From the NCBI RefSeq assembly GCF_014841105.1, contig NZ_JACYWE010000002.1, positions 34,434 to 98,433 on the forward strand: 64,000 bases of DNA, written 5' to 3'. This stretch comes from Lolliginicoccus lacisalsi (lineage in GTDB: Bacteria; Actinomycetota; Actinomycetes; Mycobacteriales; Mycobacteriaceae). Shown piece by piece: positions 18,858 to 29,073 of the stretch (the stretch's first letter is position 1; each line of letters opens with the position of its first letter). The position numbers and the translations under genes are program-made. The notes under the pieces are model-generated. The model was not told the DNA's origin. It did not search any database and saw only the letters and a list, made by a program, of their open reading frames with translations.

Positions 18858-19603
18858 GGCACGCGGAACCCGGCCTCGGCCATCACTCGCTGCCCGTCCT
18901 GACTGGTGAGCAGTTCAACGAACTTCCGGGCGGCCGGGCTCTCCCCGGCGAGGCCGAGCAGCGCCACCGGGTAGGTGTTCACGGCTCGCGCCGCCTCGGG
19001 AAATGCCACTGCGCTGACCCTATCCCCAACGGCACGAGCGTCGGTGACGTAGACGAGCCCAGCATCCGCCTGGCCGGAGCTCACTTTGGCGAGAACCCCT
19101 GCCACCGAGGATTCCTCACTCAGCGGACTGAGGGTGACTCCCGCCTGGCTCGCTGCAGCCTGGGCGGCCGCGCCGCAGGGAACCTGGGGCGCGCACGTCA
19201 CGACGAGCAATGAAGGATCCGTGAGGTCAGCAAGCGAACTGATTCCTTCCGGGTTGCCGGGCGCGGTGATGATCGTCAGCACGTTCGCGGCGAAATCCAC
19301 CGGATCGCTAGCAACGAGGCCGGCGTCAACGACCTTCTGCATGTTCGCCTCGTTCGCGGAGGCGAACACATCCGCCGAGGCGCCGGCGATCAGCTGGGCG
19401 GCGAGATCCGAGGAGCCCGCGAAGCTCAGCTCGACATCGATCCCGGGATTGCGGGCCTCGAAGATCCCGGCAAGCTCGGTGAAGGATGCTTGCAGGGATG
19501 CCGCCGCGTATACGGTGATCCGCTCCCCTGACCTGGGTTGGTCCGCGCATCCACTGACAACCACCGCCGCGACCGCGAGCAACCCCGCTAGCGCTCCCCT
19601 CAC
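18854..19603 (-). CDS. modA: Molybdate ABC transporter, substrate-binding lipoprotein
   Basis: Captures molybdate outside the membrane for ModBC. From GTG 19603 the product has about 249 residues with a hydrophobic signal ending in the lipobox VSGC, then the ModA start ITVYAAASLQASF and FAGSSDLAAQ. A longer frame begins at ATG 19654, but the GTG has AAGGGG 5-6 nt upstream. Divergent from the regulator-modBC unit. Confidence 0.92.
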   Translation of the reverse strand: MRGALAGLLAVAAVVVSGCADQPRSGERITVYAAASLQASFTELAGIFEARNPGIDVELSFAGSSDLAAQLIAGASADVFASANEANMQKVVDAGLVASDPVDFAANVLTIITAPGNPEGISSLADLTDPSLLVVTCAPQVPCGAAAQAAASQAGVTLSPLSEESSVAGVLAKVSSGQADAGLVYVTDARAVGDRVSAVAFPEAARAVNTYPVALLGLAGESPAARKFVELLTSQDGQRVMAEAGFRVP

Positions 19604-19677
19604 CCCGTACCCCTTCCGCAGAAACGGACCCAAAAGCCGTTTTTCCCCGTGCATGCGTCAGGATAGCCCGTTGCGAC

Positions 19678-19683
19678 TAGGAT
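19678..19683 (+). promoter_or_regulatory. -10 box for a leaderless molbindin-regulator transcript
   Basis: TAGGAT lies exactly 7 nt before the ATG at 19691, so transcription would begin at the start codon itself. Confidence 0.55.
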
Positions 19684-19690
19684 CGTGCGT

Positions 19691-20089
19691 ATGGTGGCAG
19701 TGCGAATCCGGCAAGCGGCCGAGCTCCTGGGCGTCAGCGACGACACCGTGCGTCGCTGGATCGATAGCGGCACCCTGCCGAGCCACAAGGACAAATCCGG
19801 GCGCAAGGTGATCGACGGGCGCGACCTCGCCGAGTTCGCGCGCTCGCACGCCGCGGCCCCCACCGATCCGATCGGCATCGGCAGCTCCGCGCGCAACCGC
19901 CTCACCGGCCTCGTCACGCGCGTCACCTCCGACACCGTCATGTCCCAGGTGGAGATGCAGTGCGGGCCCTTCACCATCGTCTCGCTGATGAGCACCGACT
20001 CCGTCCACGATCTCGGTCTCGAACCGGGCAGCATCGCGGTAGCCGTGGTCAAGGCAACAACCGTGATCGTGGAGACTCCTCGCCCGTGA
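19691..20089 (+). CDS. HTH-molbindin (Mop/TOBE) regulator of molybdate uptake
   Basis: 132 residues: an excisionase/MerR-like helix-turn-helix ([20 protein letters not shown]) at residues 5-25 and a C-terminal Mop/TOBE domain ([13 protein letters not shown] onward, about 63-130) that binds molybdate. The layout suggests a molybdate-sensing DNA-binding protein, analogous to ModE but with a different HTH. The TGA overlaps the modB ATG by one base. Confidence 0.88.
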   Translation: MVAVRIRQAAELLGVSDDTVRRWIDSGTLPSHKDKSGRKVIDGRDLAEFARSHAAAPTDPIGIGSSARNRLTGLVTRVTSDTVMSQVEMQCGPFTIVSLMSTDSVHDLGLEPGSIAVAVVKATTVIVETPRP

Positions 20090-20847
20090 TGCCGCGCTGG
20101 ATACTCCTCCCGGCCGCCGCGGGCGCACTCTTCATCCTCGTTCCGATCGTCGCGCTCACCGGTGTGGTCGACTGGCCCCGGTTCATCAGCCTCATCACCT
20201 CCGAATCGTCGCTCGCCGCGCTGGGGCTGAGCCTGCGCACCGCCACCGCGAGCACCCTGTTGTGCCTCATCCTCGGCACCCCGATGGCTCTGGTGCTGGC
20301 ACGCGGCTCGTTCCCCGGCCTGCGCCTGGTCCGAGCATTGATCCTGCTGCCGCTGGTGCTGCCCCCGGTCGTGGGAGGCATCGCGCTGCTCTACGCCTTC
20401 GGCCGCCAGGGGCTGCTCGGCGAGCACCTCGAGGCATTGGGCATCCGCATTGCCTTCAGCACCACCGCGGTCGTGCTCGCCCAGGCCTTCGTTGCGATGC
20501 CGTTCCTCGTGCTCAGCATCGAGGGTGCGCTACGGACCGCAGGCACGCGCTACGAGGCAGTCGCCGCCACCCTCGGGGCCCGGCCCACCACCGTGCTGCG
20601 GCGCGTCACGGTGCCGCTCGTCCTGCCCGGCTTCCTCTCCGGCACCGTGCTGGCATTCGCGCGGGCGCTCGGCGAGTTCGGCGCCACGCTCACCTTCGCC
20701 GGCAGCCTGCAGGGCGTCACCCGCACCCTGCCTCTGGAGATCTACTTGCAGCGCGAGACCGACCCTGATGCGGCGGTCGCGCTGTCGCTCGTCCTCGTGG
20801 CAGTGGCGGTCGTGATCGTGGCCTCGGTGTACCGGCGGGCCGCATGA
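20089..20847 (+). CDS. modB: Molybdate ABC transporter permease
   Basis: 252-residue inner membrane permease with about five to six hydrophobic segments and the coupling loop [21 protein letters not shown] that contacts ModC. Starts at ATG overlapping the regulator stop and ends overlapping the modC start. Confidence 0.94.
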   Translation: MPRWILLPAAAGALFILVPIVALTGVVDWPRFISLITSESSLAALGLSLRTATASTLLCLILGTPMALVLARGSFPGLRLVRALILLPLVLPPVVGGIALLYAFGRQGLLGEHLEALGIRIAFSTTAVVLAQAFVAMPFLVLSIEGALRTAGTRYEAVAATLGARPTTVLRRVTVPLVLPGFLSGTVLAFARALGEFGATLTFAGSLQGVTRTLPLEIYLQRETDPDAAVALSLVLVAVAVVIVASVYRRAA

Positions 20848-21899
20848 GCAGCCTGCACGCGCGGGTCACCGACCCCGACCGCGGCATCGACGCTGAGCTG
20901 GCTGTCGAAGCGGAAACAGTGACGGCCATCCTCGGGCCGAACGGGGCTGGCAAATCGACCCTTCTCACCACGATCGCCGGGCTGCACCATCCCCCGGTTG
21001 CCCACATCGAGCTCGGTGGCAGGAACCTCGAAGGCATCCCGCCGCATCGGCGCCGTGTCGCGTTGCTCGCGCAGCAGCCACTGTTGTTCCCGCACATGAC
21101 CGTGCTCGAGAATGTCGCCTTCGCACCCCGCAGCGCAGGCGCGAGCAGGTCCGAGTCACGCACGATCGCCGCCCAGTGGCTCGAAGAGGTCGAAGCCACC
21201 GAGCTCGCGGCGCGCAAGCCGCACCAGATCTCCGGGGGCCAAGCACAGCGGATCGCGGTCGCTCGCGCGCTCGCTGCCGGTCCCGAGCTGCTGCTGCTCG
21301 ACGAACCCATGGCCGCGCTCGACGTCGCGGCCGCGCCCGCGTTGCGGTCACTGCTGCGCAGGGTCCTTCGCGAGGCGGGAGAAACGGCCATCCTCGTCAC
21401 CCACGATCCGCTCGACGCGCTCGGCCTTGCTGACCGGGCGATCATCGTCGACAACGGCCGCATCGTCGAGGACGGAAGCGTCCACACCGTCCTCTCGCAC
21501 CCCCGCAGCAGCTTCGGGGCGCGCATCGCGGGAGTCAACATCTGTTTCGGCCGCGTCGTCGAGCCCGGTTGCCTACGCACTGTGACAGGCCAGCATGTCC
21601 ACGGGATAGCGGCGGAACCTCTGCCCACCGGCAGCAACGCGGTCGCGATATTCTCGCCCACCGCGGTCGCGGTCTACGCCCAGGCGCCCCACGGCAGCCC
21701 CCGCAACCACTTCACCGTCACCGTCTCCGGGCAGGAGCATCGCGGCAGCCTCATTCGCATCACCGGCCAGGACAGTGACGAACAGCCCGGGCTCATGGCC
21801 GACATCACCCCCGCCGCCGCGGCAGAGCTCGACCTCGCGCCCGGCGCGGAAGTGCAGCTCGTGGTCAAAGCGACCGAGACGCGGATCTATCCGGCGTGA
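20844..21899 (+). CDS. modC: Molybdate ABC transporter ATPase
   Basis: 351 residues: Walker [10 protein letters not shown], signature [10 protein letters not shown], Walker B LLLLDEP and switch His in VTHD, followed by a C-terminal Mop/TOBE region (about 285-350) that binds oxyanion. Completes the import system. Confidence 0.95.
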   Translation: MSSLHARVTDPDRGIDAELAVEAETVTAILGPNGAGKSTLLTTIAGLHHPPVAHIELGGRNLEGIPPHRRRVALLAQQPLLFPHMTVLENVAFAPRSAGASRSESRTIAAQWLEEVEATELAARKPHQISGGQAQRIAVARALAAGPELLLLDEPMAALDVAAAPALRSLLRRVLREAGETAILVTHDPLDALGLADRAIIVDNGRIVEDGSVHTVLSHPRSSFGARIAGVNICFGRVVEPGCLRTVTGQHVHGIAAEPLPTGSNAVAIFSPTAVAVYAQAPHGSPRNHFTVTVSGQEHRGSLIRITGQDSDEQPGLMADITPAAAAELDLAPGAEVQLVVKATETRIYPA

Positions 21900-21914
21900 A
21901 GCGAGGGTTGAAAG

Positions 21915-21988
21915 TGGGGCGGGCGGGGCTCGAACCCGCGACCAGCGGATTATGAGTCCGCGGCTCTAACCGACTGAGCTACCGCCCC
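21915..21988 (-). tRNA. tRNA-Met (CAT), elongator type
   Basis: 74-nt cloverleaf: 7-bp acceptor GGGGCGG/CCGCCCC, anticodon loop CTCATAA closed by GCGGA/TCCGC, T arm GCGGG-TTCGAGC-CCCGC. No encoded CCA. The GACTCATAATC anticodon arm is typical of actinobacterial elongator Met; tRNA-Ile2 (CAT) cannot be fully excluded. Confidence 0.93.
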
Positions 21989-22016
21989 TCGAAGGCAGAC
22001 CTACCTTACACACAAG

Positions 22017-22048
22017 ATCAGGCCCCTCAGTGCATTGAGGGGCCTGAT
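22017..22048 (-). terminator. Strong hairpin between tRNA-Asn and tRNA-Met
   Basis: Perfect 13-bp stem ATCAGGCCCCTCA / TGAGGGGCCTGAT with a 6-nt loop, 7 bp beyond the tRNA-Asn 3' end. No long T run follows on the minus strand. Confidence 0.75.
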
Positions 22049-22054
22049 GGCGTG

Positions 22055-22127
<73 letters not shown>

Positions 22128-22309
22128 CCGTTCATTGCCTGCTTGTAGGCCTTGACGACAATAGCGCATCGGGGGGCGGTTGCGCCAACCGGTTCGTGAT
22201 GTAGTCGATGAGCTGCGAAGTTGTGTCCCGACCGGACTATGGGCGCTCGCTAGGGCAAGATGGGGGCGGTCGGATCAACGAGCAACGGGAGCCCCGGGAG
22301 GCTTGGCAG

Positions 22310-22597
22310 ATGATTGGTGTTGTTGTAGGCGTGGCTGCCGGCTACGTGCTGGGTACCCGAGCGGGGCGCGAGCGGTACGAGCAGCTCAACCGCGTCGCCC
22401 GCACGATCGCGACGAGCCCCGCGACCAAGAAGGCCGTAGCCGTGGGACGCCAGAAGCTCTCCGAGGCACTCTCGACGGCGCCACAGCTCGAGCGGGTGGC
22501 GGAGATCGACGAGACCACCTCGGTGTACGCCCCGCAGGGTGCCACCAGAAATGGGATGGCGGATCGTGATGGCGCTGCGCGGAGCCCGCGCGGCTAG
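22310..22597 (+). CDS. Small YtxH-like membrane-anchored protein
   Basis: 95 residues. The N-terminus (GVVVGVAAGYVLGTRAGRERYEQ) has one glycine-rich hydrophobic segment followed by a charged helical region, as in YtxH-type and Rv2342-like proteins that lie beside dnaG. Function unknown. GGGAG lies 10 nt before the ATG. Confidence 0.75.
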   Translation: MIGVVVGVAAGYVLGTRAGRERYEQLNRVARTIATSPATKKAVAVGRQKLSEALSTAPQLERVAEIDETTSVYAPQGATRNGMADRDGAARSPRG

Positions 22598-22603
22598 GTT
22601 TTT
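22577..22603 (+). terminator. Probable terminator at the end of the YtxH-like gene
   Basis: GCGCGG-AGC-CCGCGC hairpin inside the last codons, followed by a run of five T at 22599-22603. Confidence 0.45.
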
Positions 22604-22931
22604 CGGGCTGAATCTTCCGGGCTGGGTCGGTGGCCGAGGCTGGGTTCTCCGGGCTGGGTTCTCCGGGCTGGGTTCTCCGGGCTGGGTTCTCCGGGCTGGG
22701 TTCTCCGGGCTGGGTCGGTGGCCGAGGCTGGTGTCCGACGAGCTAGCTGGCGCGCTCCCGCCACCTGTACAGCATTCCGGCTACCGTAGCGGCGCTCCGA
22801 CCACCGATATATGGGTGGCTGCTTCCCGCAGACGTGGCAGCTGGCCTCTTTGGGTGGCAGCTCGCGGCGAGCGAGCCCGCCCAGCCAGCAGAGCCCGCCC
22901 AGCAGAGCGGCCGACCCGTTGCCCCGTGGCC
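22598..22931. other. Repeat-rich intergenic region
   Basis: 334 bases between two convergent genes. Apart from the 14-bp array and its flanking 25-bp direct repeats I see no gene or RNA. Confidence 0.5.
22640..22709. repeat. 14-bp tandem repeat, five perfect units
   Basis: Five consecutive copies of ctgggttctccggg. The array is bracketed by two copies of a 25-bp sequence (gggctgggtcggtgg plus gccgaggctgg) starting at about 22619 and 22707. Confidence 0.95.
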
Positions 22932-24848
22932 TCAGTAGCCGCTGATGGCGGGGTCGGCGTCGCCCACAGCCTTGGTCAACAGGCTCCGCCGGTACTCCTC
23001 GAGCGCCACGAGGTCACCGAACAACCCGTGGTAAGCGTCCGGGTCCTCGGTGGGGGACATGCGCTGCAGCCGCGACTTGAGCTCGGCGATCTGCCCGCCT
23101 ACCCATACTTCCTGGAGCCGGGCGAGGACTCCGCCGATGTAGCGCGGCACGGCATCCTCGTCGACGGGCATGTTCTCGATGGCGAGCTCGGAGACCAGCC
23201 GGATGTGGGGAGCGTCGAGGCTGGCGGTCACCGCGCTGATCCAGTCGGCGCCGCTCATCCCGGCGGTGGTGCCTCCCGCGCGGAGAATAGCTTCGTGCAC
23301 GGCGTGGTAAGCCGGATGGGTGAACGTCTCGTCGGGCAGGGCGGCGAAGATCGTTCCGGCGATCGCGGGGTATTGCAGAGCGGCCTTGAGCGCTTCCCGC
23401 TCGGGCCAGAAGGCTGGGTCGCGCGGGGCTGGCATGCGCGGGGCGGCGGGAGCGCTGGTGGCCTCCTCCGCAGGCGATGCCGCAGGACTCTTGGCGGGGG
23501 TGGTCGCGGCGGTGGATCGGGCGTGCTGCGCTTCCTCGCGAACGCGCTTGCGGACTTGCGCCACCTTGTCCCAGCCGACCCATTCAGCAAGCTGGCGGGC
23601 GTAGTCGTCGCGCAGGGCGCTGTCCTTGATGCGGGCGACGATGGGCACGGTGCGGCGCAGGGCCTCGACGCGGCCTTCCGGGGTGTCGAGGTCATGCTCG
23701 GCGAGGATGGATTGCACGGCGAACGCGAACATCGGGGTGCGCCGGGCGATCAGGTCACGCACGGCGGCGTCGCCGCGCTCCTTGCGGAGGTCGCACGGGT
23801 CCATGCCATCGGGGGCGATGGCGACAAACGTCCGCCCGGTGATCTTCTGGTCGCCGTCGAATGCCTTCAGGGCGGCGTTGCGACCCGCGTCATCACCGTC
23901 GAAGGTGAAGATCATCTCGCCGCGGAAGTAGTCGTCGTCCATCAGCAGGCGACGCAGCACCGAGGTGTGCTCATCGCCGAACGCGGTCCCGCACGCCGCC
24001 ACGGCTGTGGTGATGCCGGCGAGATGCAGCGCCATCACATCGGTGTAGCCCTCGACGATCACGGCCTGGTGCTGGCGGGCGATGTCGCGCTTGGCGAGGT
24101 CGAGCCCGAACAGCACGTTGGACTTCTTGTACAGCATCGTCTCGGGGGTGTTCAGGTACTTGGCCTGTGGGTCGTCGTCGAAGATCTTGCGCGCGCCGAA
24201 ACCGATGACGTCGCCCGAGAGGGTGCGGATGGGCCACACGAGGCGCCGGTGGAAGCGGTCCATGGGGCCGCGCTTGCCCTCGCGGGACAGCCCCGCCGCC
24301 TCGAGCTCCTTGAACTCGAAGCCATTGCGCAGCAGGTGCTTGGTGAGGGTGTCCCAGCCCGATGGCGCGTACCCGCACCCGAAGCGTGCCGCCGCGGCCT
24401 GGTCGAAATCGCGCTCGGTGAGGTAGCGGCGGGCGGTCTCGGCCTCCGGTGAGACGAGCTGCTGCGCGTAGAACTCCTGCGCGGCTGCGTTGGCGGCGAC
24501 GAGCCGGGCGCGGGTGCCGCGGTCGCGCTGCACGGAGGGCCCGCCCCCCTCGTAGCTGATGCGGTAGCCCACCCGGTCCGCGAGCTGCTCGACGGCCTCG
24601 GTGAAGCTGACGTGCTCGATCTTCTGCAGGAAGGAGTAGACATCGCCGCCCTCGCCGCAGCCGAAGCAGTGGAAGTGCCCGTGGCTGGGGCGCACGTGGA
24701 ACGACGGGGTCTTCTCGTCGTGGAACGGGCAGAGTCCCTTCATCGACGTTCCGGCGCGACGCAGGGACACGTATTCGCCGATGAGCTCGTCGATCGCTAT
24801 GCGCTCGCGGATCGCCGCGATGTCTCTGTCAGGGATACGGCCGGCCAC
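22932..24848 (-). CDS. dnaG: DNA primase
   Basis: Makes RNA primers at the replication fork. 638 residues with the N-terminal CHCC zinc finger (Cys40, His43, Cys61, Cys64), the RNA polymerase core with the Toprim motifs VEGYTDVM and FDGDDAGR, a Pro/Ala-rich linker around 440-480 and a C-terminal helicase-interaction domain. The dgt gene is 45 bp upstream on the same strand. Confidence 0.97.
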   Translation of the reverse strand: MAGRIPDRDIAAIRERIAIDELIGEYVSLRRAGTSMKGLCPFHDEKTPSFHVRPSHGHFHCFGCGEGGDVYSFLQKIEHVSFTEAVEQLADRVGYRISYEGGGPSVQRDRGTRARLVAANAAAQEFYAQQLVSPEAETARRYLTERDFDQAAAARFGCGYAPSGWDTLTKHLLRNGFEFKELEAAGLSREGKRGPMDRFHRRLVWPIRTLSGDVIGFGARKIFDDDPQAKYLNTPETMLYKKSNVLFGLDLAKRDIARQHQAVIVEGYTDVMALHLAGITTAVAACGTAFGDEHTSVLRRLLMDDDYFRGEMIFTFDGDDAGRNAALKAFDGDQKITGRTFVAIAPDGMDPCDLRKERGDAAVRDLIARRTPMFAFAVQSILAEHDLDTPEGRVEALRRTVPIVARIKDSALRDDYARQLAEWVGWDKVAQVRKRVREEAQHARSTAATTPAKSPAASPAEEATSAPAAPRMPAPRDPAFWPEREALKAALQYPAIAGTIFAALPDETFTHPAYHAVHEAILRAGGTTAGMSGADWISAVTASLDAPHIRLVSELAIENMPVDEDAVPRYIGGVLARLQEVWVGGQIAELKSRLQRMSPTEDPDAYHGLFGDLVALEEYRRSLLTKAVGDADPAISGY

Positions 24849-24893
24849 GCGACGAGTGTACGGCCCGGCGCGGGGATTGCCGACCGGCTGCGG

Positions 24894-26180
24894 CTAGCCC
24901 CAGGCTGCCTGTGCGCCGCGGCTCGACTTGTCTACCCGCTCGAGCCGGTGCTCGGTGTAGGAGGCGATCTGGTCGACGATGACGCGCATCCGGGCAGCGT
25001 CGCTCGTCGCGTTCTCCCAGGAGGGGACGAACAGCGCATCGAGCCCCACCGGCGCGGTGTGCAGGAGGTACTGCGCGACCCGGTGGATGCGGTCGCGCTC
25101 GCGCTCCTGCCCGGCCCGGTGCTGCGGGTTGGTCATGACGTAGCGCAGGGCCATCGTCTTGAGCAGGATCACCTCGGCCTCCACGACGGGAGGGATGCGC
25201 AGGCCGCTGGCGTAGCGGCCGATCGGCCCGTCCCCCGCGGCCGAGCGGGTGGCGAGGATCGCGGCGGAGGCGAAACGGCCCACGAGCTCGCTGGTCATGG
25301 TCTTCATCGCGACCGAGCAGGCGAGCGTGCCGTCATATTTGCCGACCGCTTCGACCACCGGGAGCGCCGCGAGCCGATTGGCCGCCTCGACGAGCACAGC
25401 GGGGTCGGCGAACCCGAACTCGCGGCAGCCGACCTCGGCAAGGTCGCGCTGCTCGGTGGGGTCGGTGAGCGCCCGCAGGTCCAGCCTGCCCTCGATCACC
25501 CCATCCTCCACGTCATGCACCGAGTAGGCGACATCGTCGGACCAGTCCATGATCTGCGCCTCGAGCGCCCGCTCGGCATCCGGAGCGCCATCGCGCAGCC
25601 ATGCCAGGGTGGCGGCGTCGTCATCATAGGCACCGAACTTTCGGGAGCCGCCCGGGGCAGCCGAGGCCGTCCACGGATACTTCGTCGCCGCGTCGAGCGA
25701 GGCCCGCGTCAGGTTGAGGCCCACGCTGCGCCCCTCGTCATCGAGCACCTTCGGCTCGAGCCGGGCAAGGATGCGAAGGCTCTGGGCATTGCCCTCGAAC
25801 CCCCCGCACCCGGCAGCGACTTCCTCGAGGGCCCGCTCGCCGTTGTGCCCGTACGGGGGGTGGCCCAGATCGTGAGCGAGGCCAGCGAGATCCACGAGGT
25901 CCGGGTCGGCACCGAGACCCTCAGCGATGCTGCGGCCGATCTGCGCGACCTCCATCGAATGGGTCAAGCGGGTGCGCGGTGTATCGCCCTCCCCGGGGCC
26001 GACGACCTGGGTCTTGTCGGCGAGCCGGCGCAGCGCCGCGGAATGCAGCACGCGCGCGCGGTCGCGGCTGAACTGACCCCGGTGCGTCGAGGTTGCCCCG
26101 GGAAGGGCCGAGCGCTTCGGCGCCTCGTCGACCCGGCGCTCGAGGTCGTGCTCGGCATAGATGTACCGGCGTTGCGTCAT
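24894..26180 (-). CDS. dgt: Deoxyguanosinetriphosphate triphosphohydrolase-like protein
   Basis: HD-domain dNTP triphosphohydrolase, 428 residues. The metal-binding HD residues are in [10 protein letters not shown] and [19 protein letters not shown] 26180 gives the family start of a short N-terminal segment before [21 protein letters not shown]. Middle gene of a ydcF-dgt-dnaG unit, the order found around Rv2343c-Rv2344c. Confidence 0.95.
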   Translation of the reverse strand: MTQRRYIYAEHDLERRVDEAPKRSALPGATSTHRGQFSRDRARVLHSAALRRLADKTQVVGPGEGDTPRTRLTHSMEVAQIGRSIAEGLGADPDLVDLAGLAHDLGHPPYGHNGERALEEVAAGCGGFEGNAQSLRILARLEPKVLDDEGRSVGLNLTRASLDAATKYPWTASAAPGGSRKFGAYDDDAATLAWLRDGAPDAERALEAQIMDWSDDVAYSVHDVEDGVIEGRLDLRALTDPTEQRDLAEVGCREFGFADPAVLVEAANRLAALPVVEAVGKYDGTLACSVAMKTMTSELVGRFASAAILATRSAAGDGPIGRYASGLRIPPVVEAEVILLKTMALRYVMTNPQHRAGQERERDRIHRVAQYLLHTAPVGLDALFVPSWENATSDAARMRVIVDQIASYTEHRLERVDKSSRGAQAAWG

Positions 26181-26215
26181 GATGCACCGTCCTCGGTCTC
26201 GGGGAGCTCGCGCTC

Positions 26216-26839
26216 CTACAGGCTGGGCGCGTACGGCAGGTCCTGCGAAGAGTGCGTCACCTGGTAGTAGAGCAGGGCGGCGGTCTCCCGCGCTATTCCC
26301 TTGAACTGGGACTCGCGGGTCCACACCGCGGGACCGGACCGCACCGGGGCAGTCGTCGCGTCGAGCCCGGCATCGCGGGCCATGATGCGGGTGCGGAGGC
26401 TGTGCCACGGATCGGTGGTGATGATGATCGAGCCGAGGCCCCGCTCGGCGAGCTCCCTGGCCACGGCGTCAACGCTCTCGATGGTGTCGCTGCCCTCCTC
26501 CACGGCGAGGATATGAGCAGCCGGGACATCCTGCCCGATCAGGTAGGTGCGACCGGCCGCGGCCTCGGTGAAGGCATCGCCCTCCTGCTTCCCCCCGACC
26601 GTGACGATGAGGGCCGCGGCGCCATCGCGGTAGAGCGATGCGGCCTGGTCGAGGCGCGCCTGGAACACATCGGTGGGAACCCCGTTGTACTGGGCGGCCC
26701 CGAGGACGACGATCGCATCCGCCGGCCCGTTGTCGCTCATGCGGGCAACCTGCCACACCCGCCCCGCGGTGCCGAGCACGACGACCAGCGCGATCAGGAT
26801 CGCCCCGATCACGAACCGCCCGATCCACCGTAGGATCAC
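26216..26839 (-). CDS. YdcF/SanA-like DUF218 membrane protein
   Basis: 207 residues: one N-terminal transmembrane helix (about 8-28) followed by a DUF218 domain with [14 protein letters not shown] and later [12 protein letters not shown]. Members act in envelope processes, often with vancomycin sensitivity phenotypes; precise reaction unknown. GTG 26839 is preferred for AGGAGG 9 nt upstream. dgt follows after 35 bp. Confidence 0.88.
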   Translation of the reverse strand: MILRWIGRFVIGAILIALVVVLGTAGRVWQVARMSDNGPADAIVVLGAAQYNGVPTDVFQARLDQAASLYRDGAAALIVTVGGKQEGDAFTEAAAGRTYLIGQDVPAAHILAVEEGSDTIESVDAVARELAERGLGSIIITTDPWHSLRTRIMARDAGLDATTAPVRSGPAVWTRESQFKGIARETAALLYYQVTHSSQDLPYAPSL

Positions 26840-26961
26840 CGCCGCATTCCTCCTGCCTGGCTCGCGATGCCAGCGCGCCCGCTGCTGCATCCGTGCTCAC
26901 CAGTGTGCCAGCTTGCCCCGGCTCCGGAGAGTGACGTCGTTCACCGTCGGGGCGAATCGGC

Positions 26962-26967
26962 TAGATT
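26962..26967 (+). promoter_or_regulatory. -10 box for a leaderless TPM-gene transcript
   Basis: TAGATT lies exactly 7 nt before the ATG at 26975, predicting a transcript that begins at the start codon. Confidence 0.55.
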
Positions 26968-26974
26968 CAACGCC

Positions 26975-29044
26975 ATGCATCGCCCGCGCCCCGCCCCTCG
27001 CACCGGTCCTCGCCGCGCAGCATGGGCCACGCTGCTCGCGCTCCTGCTCGTGATCGCCCCGGGCCTCGTCCTCGCGCCGGGACTCCCGGTGGCCCAGGCC
27101 GAGCAGCCCTTCGAGCTCCGCGATCGCATCACCGACAATGCAGGCGTGCTCGCCCCCGAGGAGGCCGAGTCGGTGCGGGAAGCGATGAACGGGCTCTCCG
27201 ACGCGCATGGAATCCGGTTGTGGGTGGTCTTCACCGATAGCTTCTCCGGCATCGACGCGGCCACCTGGACGGACAGCGTGGCCGAGCTGAGCAGGCTCGG
27301 CGACCAGGATGTCGTGCTGGCGGTGGCGGTGGGCGATCGCGAGTACTACCTGGGCCTGGCATCGGCACTGACCAGCGTGAGCAGCGCCGAGGAGCAGTCG
27401 ATCGCCCGCGACGATATCGAGCCCCACCTGGCCGCGGACCGGTGGGCAGCCGCGGCACTGGGGGCGGTGGAGGGCCTCGAGCGGGCCGTGGCGCCCTCCA
27501 CGGGCAGCGGCGCGGCCGGGATCATCGTCCTGGTCGCGATCATCGCCGGCGGCGCGGTCCTCGTCGTGCTGCTAGTGCGCCGGCGCAGGTCCCGTGCCGA
27601 TCAGCAGGCGGCGCGGCTCGCTGCGCTCGACCTGACCAATCGAGCGGTGGTGGCCCAGCAGCCCGTGACCGCCCTCGAGCCGCTCTCGCGCACCATGCTC
27701 GTCGACACCGACAACGCCATCAGCTCCAGCGCCGAGGAGCTCGCGCGCGCCGCCGACGAGTTCGGCGACCGAGGCGCGGCAGGCTTCCGCGCCGCCGTCG
27801 ATGCCGCCCGCAACGATCTCGCGCGAGCGTTCCAAATACGCCAGCAGCTCGATACCGGCACCGGCATCCCGATGCTCCAGCGCCACGCCATGCTCGTCGA
27901 TCTCGTGACGCTCTGCGCGCGCGCCGACGCCGCGCTCGACGAGCAGGTCGAGGCGTTCGACGCCAAGCGCGACCTGCTCGTGCATGCCCCCGACACCCTC
28001 GATGCCGTGGCGCGCGACATCGTCACGATCAACGTCCGCCTCCCCGAGGCGGAAAAGACCCTCGCCACCCTGAAGGAACAGTTCGCCCCCGAGGCCCTCG
28101 CCACGATCATCACCAATCCCGGCCTCGCCCGGGACCACGTGCAGCTCGCGGAATCCGCGAGCAGCAAGGCCCACGAGGCCCTCGGCCGCGGCGACGCGGA
28201 GGCCGCCGTCTCCCAGGTGCGTGCCGCCGAGTCCGCCGTCAGCCACGCCAACGCCCTGATCGCTGGAGTGGAGAACGCCGAGAACGATATCCGCGCCGCG
28301 ATCGACAAGCTGCCCGCCGCCATGGCAGATCTCGACCAGGACATCGCCGAGGCGCACCGCCTCGGCTCGCGCGGCGGCACCCGCCTCGCGGAGGCCCGCG
28401 CCCGAGCCGAAGCAGCCCTCGCGCACGCCCGCCGCGCCCAGGGCAGCGACCCCCTCGGCAGCATGAAGCACATCGTGCTCGCCGACGACGCCCTCGACGA
28501 CGTGCTCGCCGAGGCCACCGAGAACGAGCGGCGCCGCCAGCATGCCGCCCGCGCCCTCGCGAACGATCTCGCCGCCGCCAAGGCGCACGCCAGCGCGACG
28601 CGGGACTACATCTCCACCCGGCGCGGAGCCGTGAGCGCGCAGCCGCGCACCAAGCTCTCCGAGGCCATGCGGCACCTCGCCGATGCCGAGGCGAAGTCCG
28701 CCGCCGACCCGGTCGCGGCGCTGAACCTCGCGCGGGCCGCGATGCAACTGGCCCAGCAAGCCCTCGCCGAAGCGCAGAACGAGGTGCGCACCTGGGAAGG
28801 CCAGCAGCAGCGCGCGTTCGGCTATGCCCCGGGCGGCGGCTCCACCTATCGGAACACCCGCAACCCCGCGACCGGTGCCGTCCTTGGCGGCGTGCTCGGA
28901 GGCGCCCTCGCGCACGGGATGCAGAACCGCAGCAGGCCAAGCAGGGCCGCCCGCCCCGCGCGCCGGCACGGACGCACCGCGCAGACCCGCTCGTTCGGGG
29001 GACCCCGCACTTCCGGTCGGCGCGGCACCGGTGGTCGCTTCTAA
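26975..29044 (+). CDS. Membrane-anchored TPM-domain protein with long coiled-coil region
   Basis: 690 residues, counterpart of Rv2345 by order and layout. A signal peptide (to about residue 42) precedes a TPM domain (about 46-160, with DNAGVLAPEEAESVREAM), then one transmembrane helix near 170-190, a long Ala/Glu-rich helical region (about 200-620), and a Gly/Arg/Ser-rich tail. TPM domains are found in membrane-associated proteins such as the phosphatase TLP18.3 and in proteins linked to photosystem or envelope maintenance; the role here is unknown. Confidence 0.88.
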   Translation: MHRPRPAPRTGPRRAAWATLLALLLVIAPGLVLAPGLPVAQAEQPFELRDRITDNAGVLAPEEAESVREAMNGLSDAHGIRLWVVFTDSFSGIDAATWTDSVAELSRLGDQDVVLAVAVGDREYYLGLASALTSVSSAEEQSIARDDIEPHLAADRWAAAALGAVEGLERAVAPSTGSGAAGIIVLVAIIAGGAVLVVLLVRRRRSRADQQAARLAALDLTNRAVVAQQPVTALEPLSRTMLVDTDNAISSSAEELARAADEFGDRGAAGFRAAVDAARNDLARAFQIRQQLDTGTGIPMLQRHAMLVDLVTLCARADAALDEQVEAFDAKRDLLVHAPDTLDAVARDIVTINVRLPEAEKTLATLKEQFAPEALATIITNPGLARDHVQLAESASSKAHEALGRGDAEAAVSQVRAAESAVSHANALIAGVENAENDIRAAIDKLPAAMADLDQDIAEAHRLGSRGGTRLAEARARAEAALAHARRAQGSDPLGSMKHIVLADDALDDVLAEATENERRRQHAARALANDLAAAKAHASATRDYISTRRGAVSAQPRTKLSEAMRHLADAEAKSAADPVAALNLARAAMQLAQQALAEAQNEVRTWEGQQQRAFGYAPGGGSTYRNTRNPATGAVLGGVLGGALAHGMQNRSRPSRAARPARRHGRTAQTRSFGGPRTSGRRGTGGRF

Positions 29045-29073
29045 GATCGGTGGCACCGACCCGAAGGAGCCCC

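Noticed and set aside
21915-21988. tRNA-Ile2 (CAT) instead of tRNA-Met
   Set aside because: The anticodon arm GACTCATAATC and the place beside tRNA-Asn fit elongator Met better; identity elements for lysidine modification could not be checked.
22640-22709. CRISPR-like array
   Set aside because: The 14-bp units are directly adjacent without spacers, so it is a simple tandem repeat; no cas gene is present.
27442-29073. Upstream extension of the four-TM protein frame across the TPM gene
   Set aside because: The extension is a frame-shifted reading of the TPM coding region; the GTG at 29074 has its own ribosome site.
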